DNA of 9,924 nt. Origin: a bacterium ADurb.Bin374. GTDB lineage: Bacteria > Riflebacteria > Ozemobacteria > Ozemobacterales > Ozemobacteraceae. Position 1 is the first letter of the stretch; each line of letters starts with the position of its first letter. Under the pieces are notes generated by a model. It was given only the letters and a program-made list of their open reading frames with translations. It was not told the DNA's origin and ran no database searches. Below, in pieces: positions 5,703 to 9,924 of this stretch. The translations under genes were made by a program, and so were the position numbers. The stretch is from assembly GCA_002068715.1 (NCBI GenBank), contig MWAR01000549.1, positions 1 through 9,924 of the forward strand. The letters are read 5' to 3'.

Positions 5703-5709
5703 CGCATCC

Positions 5710-7257
5710 ATGACGCCCCGGTCCGATATACGATCGGCAGGTTTCTTCTTCCTGGGAATGTCCCGGGAAACCGAGTTTACCCGCACGGTCCTGTTCGGTC
5801 TCGGCTGGGCCATCGCCCTGGGCATCCTACTCGCCCGCCCCCAGAGTTCCGCCCTGTGGGCCGGGGCCATCCTCTATCTCGTCGTCGCCATGGCGCTGAC
5901 GGTGCGCTCCTGGCTGCAATACAGACGGGAAATACGCTTCCTGCGCGAGTTCCAGCATCTCTCCCAGACCCTCGACGATATACGCGAGCTCGATACCGAG
6001 CGGCCGTTCGACCACATCCTCGAATCGGTTCAGCGCATCGTGGGCTTCGACCGGGCGGTCATCTTCCTCGAGGATGAGCAGACGCAGACCCTGCGGGCCG
6101 TTCAGGCAATCGATCTCGACGAGGAACGGCGCGTGGCCATGGTCATTCCGAAGTCGGAAGGCTCGCTGGTCTGGAAATTACTGAAACATACTGAGGCATG
6201 TATTATATCCCGGTCGCCCTGGACCGATCCCGGGATGGCCCGGTGGCTGGACCTGCTTAGAACCGATGCCGTAGCGCTCGCGCCGATCGCCCGCGGCGGA
6301 AAATGCTGGGGGATGCTGCTGGTCGACCGTCACGTCGACAGGGAGCCCATCACCGACGACGATCTGCTGCAACTCCAGGTGCTTGCCGACCAGGTCGGCA
6401 TCACGTTCCAGAACCATTCGCTGAATGAGGAGCTGAGCCGGCGGGCCACCCTCGTGACGGCCCAGAACGAGCGGTATAAACGCGAAGTCCAGCTTGCCAA
6501 ACTGGTTCAGGACGGCGTTCTCCCGCGCACCCCGCCCACCTGGCCGGGGCTCGTTCCGGCCGTCTGCCTCCGGTCCGCGCGGGTCATCGGAGGCGATTTC
6601 TTCACCTACCTCGAAACGTGCGCCCGAGGTCGCGGCGCCTGCAACCGTCCGGCCTGCGACGTTTCGTGCCCCGACAAACTCTTTGGGATGCTGATCGGCG
6701 ATGTCTGCGGGAAAGGCATTCCCGCCGCCCTTGTCATGGCGGTCGTCAACTGCCTGTTCCGGGAAAAGGTCGAGGGCTGCGCGGATCCCGCCTGCCTGCT
6801 CGGCGAGGTGAACGTGTCGCTCAAGGATTTCCTGGGGGCCGAGTCGAGACTGCATTCGAGCGCGTTCGTCGGGTTCGTCAGCAAAGCCACGAACCGCTTC
6901 GTCTACGCGAACGCCGGCCATGACTTCCCTCTCCTGTGGCGGGCGTCGACGGGCAAACTGGAGCCGCTCGAATCGACCGGGACCCTCATCGGCATCTTCC
7001 GGGAAAGCAGCTTCACCACCAGGACGGTCGAACTGGCGCCCGGCGATGCGGTGTTCCTCTATACCGACGGCCTCACCGATTTCTTCGAGCAGGAGCGTGG
7101 CGCCGAGGACGGATACGAGATGCTGCAGGCCTGGCTGCTCGAACGCCTTCCGAGGCCGCCGGCCGAGATCATCGGTGAAATCGAGAAAATGATCGATGCC
7201 TCCACCGCGGAGTCGCACGACGACATTTCCGCCGCGATGCTCACCTACGAGGGCTGA
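5710..7257 (+). CDS. Membrane GAF-domain SpoIIE/PP2C-type serine phosphatase (RsbU-like)
   Basis: A 515-residue signalling phosphatase from the ATG at 5710. Two membrane helices (about 25-42 and 48-66) anchor it. A GAF sensor domain follows at about 95-235 (FDRAVIFLEDEQ, GKCWGMLLVDRH, LQVLADQVGITFQN), then a helical linker (236-270). The PPM/SpoIIE catalytic domain spans about 275-513, with Asp296 in IGGDFF, Asp331 in IGDVCGKGIPAALVM, NAGHDFPLLW (401-410), Asp453 in LYTDGLTD, and Asp504-Asp505 in SHDDIS. The metal-binding aspartates are therefore all present and the enzyme should be active. Such enzymes dephosphorylate Ser/Thr on anti-sigma-factor antagonists (STAS proteins) in partner-switching pathways; no antagonist or anti-sigma gene is visible here. 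The odd feature is an insertion between the first two motifs carrying Cys304, Cys311, Cys316 and Cys320. The protease gene starts 3 bases after the stop, so the pair is coupled. The GAF ligand is unknown. Confidence 0.93.
   Translation: MTPRSDIRSAGFFFLGMSRETEFTRTVLFGLGWAIALGILLARPQSSALWAGAILYLVVAMALTVRSWLQYRREIRFLREFQHLSQTLDDIRELDTERPFDHILESVQRIVGFDRAVIFLEDEQTQTLRAVQAIDLDEERRVAMVIPKSEGSLVWKLLKHTEACIISRSPWTDPGMARWLDLLRTDAVALAPIARGGKCWGMLLVDRHVDREPITDDDLLQLQVLADQVGITFQNHSLNEELSRRATLVTAQNERYKREVQLAKLVQDGVLPRTPPTWPGLVPAVCLRSARVIGGDFFTYLETCARGRGACNRPACDVSCPDKLFGMLIGDVCGKGIPAALVMAVVNCLFREKVEGCADPACLLGEVNVSLKDFLGAESRLHSSAFVGFVSKATNRFVYANAGHDFPLLWRASTGKLEPLESTGTLIGIFRESSFTTRTVELAPGDAVFLYTDGLTDFFEQERGAEDGYEMLQAWLLERLPRPPAEIIGEIEKMIDASTAESHDDISAAMLTYEG
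6619..6669 (+). other. Four-cysteine insertion within the phosphatase catalytic domain
   Basis: This codes for C-x6-C-x4-C-x3-C (residues 304-320 of the phosphatase), beginning TCARGRGAC. It is placed in the hairpin between the GGD motif and the GDV-x-GKG motif, where most RsbU-type enzymes have only a short acidic turn. Four closely spaced cysteines suggest a bound zinc ion or iron-sulfur cluster, or a redox-sensitive disulfide. The residues are seen; metal binding is inferred. Confidence 0.5.
7249..7253 (+). promoter_or_regulatory. Ribosome binding site of the protease gene, inside the phosphatase 3' end
   Basis: GAGGG lies within the last codons of the phosphatase gene, 7 bases before the ATG at 7261 and 10 bases before the adjacent ATG at 7264. 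It supports coupled translation of the two genes. Confidence 0.6.
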
Positions 7258-7260
7258 CGG

Positions 7261-9924
7261 ATGATGCCGCTCATCGGATTCCGAATGCGTCATTCCGGGC
7301 CGATCCTGGCGGCATTGCTGGTTCTCTTCCTGCAGCACGCCGCCTGTGCGCTCGGCCGCCCGCCGGGTCCCGTTGTCCGCGATGGAACCTTCAGGGTCAG
7401 ATCCTCGCGACCCGCCGCCGAAGCGGAGCTGCTATGCCGGATGTCCGCCGACCCGGCGCTTGGAGCAAAGATGCTTGCCCGTTCGGCTTCCCTGAGGGCC
7501 GGAAAGCGCGGCGCCGGGCGCACGGAGGAGTTCCTGGTCTACGATTTCAATCTTGGCCGCTATGAATCCCGCTCCGCGCTACTTGCCGCCAGCGGAAAAT
7601 ATTGTCATGTCTATATCGCGAAGGACTCCGCCTCCCTGCTCGGAAGTGCCTCTCAACGGCTCGTAACCGAGATTCGAGATACGTATGACGATATCATCCA
7701 TCCGCTGCTCACGGCCTGGTTCGGAGAGCTCGTTCTGTCTCCGGGACTGGAGTTGGCGGATCCCAGGGTCGTCATCAACCTGTGCGATATCCGCGACGGC
7801 ATGTCGAACGGCTTCATCGCCGGGTATTTCGATTCGCGGGATCTCGACCCTGACGCCTTCCCGGTGGGAAATCTCAAGCCGGTGCTGCACCTGGATATCG
7901 ACCCGGGCACGCCGGGAAGGCCGGGCGATAAATATAATATGTTTTATAGAACACTCGCCCACGAGTGCCAGCACATGATCAACTTCGCGCGCCATCTCGC
8001 TCATGGGGCTCCTCCCGAAGAACGATGGCTCGAAGAGGGGCTTTCCTGTTTCGCCGAGTATGCCTATACGGCGTCGATGGATGCGGACGGAAACGGCCTG
8101 CCTCCCGATCCGCATCTTTCCAGCTTTCTCGAGAATCCCGACATCGTCCTGACGATGAACGGCGAGAACGAATGGTTCGACGACGCGACGCTGTACAGAC
8201 ACTACGGGGCTTCGTTCCTGTTCGTGTATTACCTTCAGGAAAAGTTCGGCAGGACACCGGACGAGGCACGCGGCTTCATCCGTTCGATCGTCGACGGCGG
8301 GAGCACCGGGGCCGGAGGGATCAGCGCGGTCCTTGGCCGCCGGAATCCGGCGATGACGTTCGAAGATGTCATCCGCCACTGGCTGATCGCGAATCACCTC
8401 GACCGGTCCGATCTGCAGAACGGCTTCTGGGGCTATGCCGACAAGGACCACCGGCTGGGTGACGAGGCCCGTGGGTTGCCGATCCCAGGGACCTTGCACA
8501 GATACATTCCCGGCGGCGACTCGTTCGTCGGCGGCGAAGGTCGCGTCAGGCCCAATTCGGCTCATTACGACATTCTCACCGGCTCTGGCCGTGTGACGCT
8601 GCGTTTCAGAGGCGATACGACCGGTGTGACTCCTCTTCTCGTTACCCCGTCCGAACCCGGATACGAGCGCTGGATGAGCCTGATATCCGACGCCTCGGGT
8701 GCCGCGGAGATCGAACTCGATTTCGATGCGAATCCCCGGTATGTCCTGGTCAGCTCGATCGCGACCGCATCGGCCTTGCCCGATTCCGAGCCGGTCGGCT
8801 ATCGGTTCAGCCTTTCGCCGGCCCGGGTCATGCTGTATCCCATTCCGCACCCGGCTTTTCCCGGAGAATTCATCGTCGTCGTCGCTTCCCGAGACGGCGC
8901 TCCGCTTGCGACCCCTACAGTGACGGTGAAATTCAGCAACCTCGAGAACTCGCTGGTGATGAGTCCCACCGACCCCGCTTCAAAAACCGTTTTCGTGGGA
9001 AACTACACCGTTCCCGGAATCGGCGAAGGCCAGGTGATGGCGACTCTTCCGGGCGGCAACAGCAGCAGCTTCTCGTTCTTCAACGCGATCACCCGCGCCG
9101 GAACAGCCTCGAATCTTTCCCTGCGCGGAGCCGCGCTGAAGGTTTCCGCTCGGTTCGACGGTCTGGGCTCTTCCCTGTTCGAATCGCTCGTCACCGATCT
9201 CCCGGGCGGCTTGAAGACGCTTTCGAGACCCTATCTCGTCGTTCTCCCCGAAACCGGCATCTCTGAAGCGAGACTGTCGATCGATATTCCCGCGGCGCCG
9301 GTCGGCGACGACAGCCGGGTCGGCCTCTGGGCCGCCGATGGTGCCTCGGAACGATGGATCCCTGTCAGGAGGAACGGAAAAGGCTTTTTCACGGACATCC
9401 GGAGCGGCGGTCGATACCTGTTGGCGACGGATGAGATACCTCCCCGGATCCATGACGCGCATGTCGACGAGACGCCGGGCCGCTCTTCCCTTCTGGCCAG
9501 AATTTCCGATGACGGATCCGGCATCGATACCGGATCGATACGGGTCGAGGCGGCCGGTGCGGCCGTGCCGTTCGAATACGACGGCGGAACCGGCATCGTG
9601 CGGGCCGACCTGGCGCGCGTGAGCGGTGGGCGGCAGACGATCACGCTCGAGGCGGCTGATCATGCCGGAAATCTCGTTCGGACAGCGCTTGTCGCCATCC
9701 TAGCGGGCCCCTTGAGAATCACGCAGACCGTCGGCTGGCCGAATCCGGCGCGCGGTCCCGTGACGATCGCCGTGATGCTCGCAGGAGAGGGGGCTGACGA
9801 CCTCTTGCTCGAGGGCGAAGCCGTCATCCGGGACGTATCGGGGCATTCGGTGGCCGTGCTCCCGCTTTCCCCGGCGGGAAACCGCACCCTGACGGCGCGC
9901 TGGGACGGCCGCAACGCCGCCGGA
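7261..9924 (+). CDS. Secreted M30-like zinc metallopeptidase with C-terminal Ig-like and FlgD-like domains (3' partial)
   Basis: The frame runs from tandem ATGs at 7261 to the window edge without a stop: 888 residues, 3' incomplete. Residues 10-30 (MRHSGPILAALLVLFLQ... ACA) form a signal peptide; the ATG at 7285 is an alternative start. The protease core covers about 95-430. ValIleAsnLeuCysAspIle and IAGYFDSRD precede the zinc motif HECQH (234-238), followed by WLEEGLSCFAEY (256-267). This is the gluzincin layout of peptidase M30 (hyicolysin-like): His234, His238 and probably Glu259 bind zinc, and Glu235 is catalytic. Then come a PPC-like beta-domain (about 414-510), further beta-sandwich sequence, an Ig-like domain (about 724-815, DDGSGIDTGSIRVEA to AADHAGNLV), and an end that matches FlgD-like domains: WPNPARG (about 825) to WDGRNAAG (881-888). 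Such domains normally finish about 20-30 residues later. It should be secreted or surface-bound and follows the phosphatase by 3 bases. Confidence 0.9.
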   Translation, partial: MMPLIGFRMRHSGPILAALLVLFLQHAACALGRPPGPVVRDGTFRVRSSRPAAEAELLCRMSADPALGAKMLARSASLRAGKRGAGRTEEFLVYDFNLGRYESRSALLAASGKYCHVYIAKDSASLLGSASQRLVTEIRDTYDDIIHPLLTAWFGELVLSPGLELADPRVVINLCDIRDGMSNGFIAGYFDSRDLDPDAFPVGNLKPVLHLDIDPGTPGRPGDKYNMFYRTLAHECQHMINFARHLAHGAPPEERWLEEGLSCFAEYAYTASMDADGNGLPPDPHLSSFLENPDIVLTMNGENEWFDDATLYRHYGASFLFVYYLQEKFGRTPDEARGFIRSIVDGGSTGAGGISAVLGRRNPAMTFEDVIRHWLIANHLDRSDLQNGFWGYADKDHRLGDEARGLPIPGTLHRYIPGGDSFVGGEGRVRPNSAHYDILTGSGRVTLRFRGDTTGVTPLLVTPSEPGYERWMSLISDASGAAEIELDFDANPRYVLVSSIATASALPDSEPVGYRFSLSPARVMLYPIPHPAFPGEFIVVVASRDGAPLATPTVTVKFSNLENSLVMSPTDPASKTVFVGNYTVPGIGEGQVMATLPGGNSSSFSFFNAITRAGTASNLSLRGAALKVSARFDGLGSSLFESLVTDLPGGLKTLSRPYLVVLPETGISEARLSIDIPAAPVGDDSRVGLWAADGASERWIPVRRNGKGFFTDIRSGGRYLLATDEIPPRIHDAHVDETPGRSSLLARISDDGSGIDTGSIRVEAAGAAVPFEYDGGTGIVRADLARVSGGRQTITLEAADHAGNLVRTALVAILAGPLRITQTVGWPNPARGPVTIAVMLAGEGADDLLLEGEAVIRDVSGHSVAVLPLSPAGNRTLTARWDGRNAAG

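Noticed and set aside
5608..5709. In-frame GTG at 5608 as the phosphatase start
   Set aside because: The added 34 residues are low-complexity Ser/Ala/Pro. GAGGAG sits 7 bases before the ATG at 5710, while the GTG lacks a comparable site.
4974..5870. Minus-strand frame (298 codons) opposite the helical protein
   Set aside because: The Arg- and Glu-rich translation crosses the intergenic gap and lacks a start signal. The plus-strand frame fits the gene order.
6178..7338. Long minus-strand frame (386 codons) over the phosphatase gene
   Set aside because: It is antisense to the catalytic motifs GGD, GDV, YTDG and HDD and has no recognisable domain or ribosome binding site.
7579..8850. Long minus-strand frame (423 codons) inside the protease gene
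   Set aside because: The plus strand here encodes a signal peptide, HECQH and beta-domains in one unbroken frame. The minus translation is Arg/Val/Asp-rich with no domain; long antisense frames are expected in GC-rich coding DNA.

Overview
The window is about 9.9 kb of GC-rich, gene-dense bacterial DNA. It looks like an envelope and secretion neighbourhood: almost every protein has a prepilin leader, a signal peptide, a lipobox or membrane helices. The prepilins, a lipoprotein, strong Shine-Dalgarno sequences and intrinsic terminators indicate a Gram-negative-type bacterium. The mix of pseudopilins, two-component-regulator-type propeller repeats, a GAF/SpoIIE phosphatase and a protease ending in a FlgD-like module recalls deep-branching lineages such as Candidatus Riflebacteria/Ozemobacteria or deltaproteobacterial relatives. 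That placement is inference only. I saw no rRNA, tRNA, CRISPR array, transposase or integrase.

Region 1 (1-2387, + strand) is the end of a type IV pilus/type II secretion-like operon. It holds the 3' part of a gene for a protein with a possible beta-solenoid C-terminus, followed by two overlapping prepilin genes (GspI/PilV-like and GspJ-like). Region 2 (2388-2977, + strand) is a monocistronic lipoprotein gene with an extended -10 promoter, a strong ribosome binding site and a bidirectional terminator shared with the convergent genes.

Region 3 (2995-4483, - strand) holds two genes read leftwards. The first encodes an exported zinc-ribbon protein with a possibly leaderless promoter. The second encodes a secreted protein with four propeller-type repeats. 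Region 4 (4447-4970) is a divergent intergenic stretch containing a candidate 50-residue + strand gene with its own terminator, then a putative promoter with an A+T palindrome.

Region 5 (4971-9924, + strand) is a probable three-gene operon. It encodes an unrecognised 205-residue cysteine-free protein; a membrane GAF + SpoIIE/PP2C phosphatase with a four-cysteine insertion next to its active site; and, 3 bp further on, a large secreted M30-like zinc metallopeptidase. The protease gene has no stop codon before the window end and is cut inside its C-terminal FlgD-like domain, so it is easily missed by a finder that needs a stop.

The most notable items are the cysteine insertion in the phosphatase and the tight coupling of that phosphatase to a surface or secreted protease. 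No single feature proves a new system; the candidates are stated with tests in the findings.
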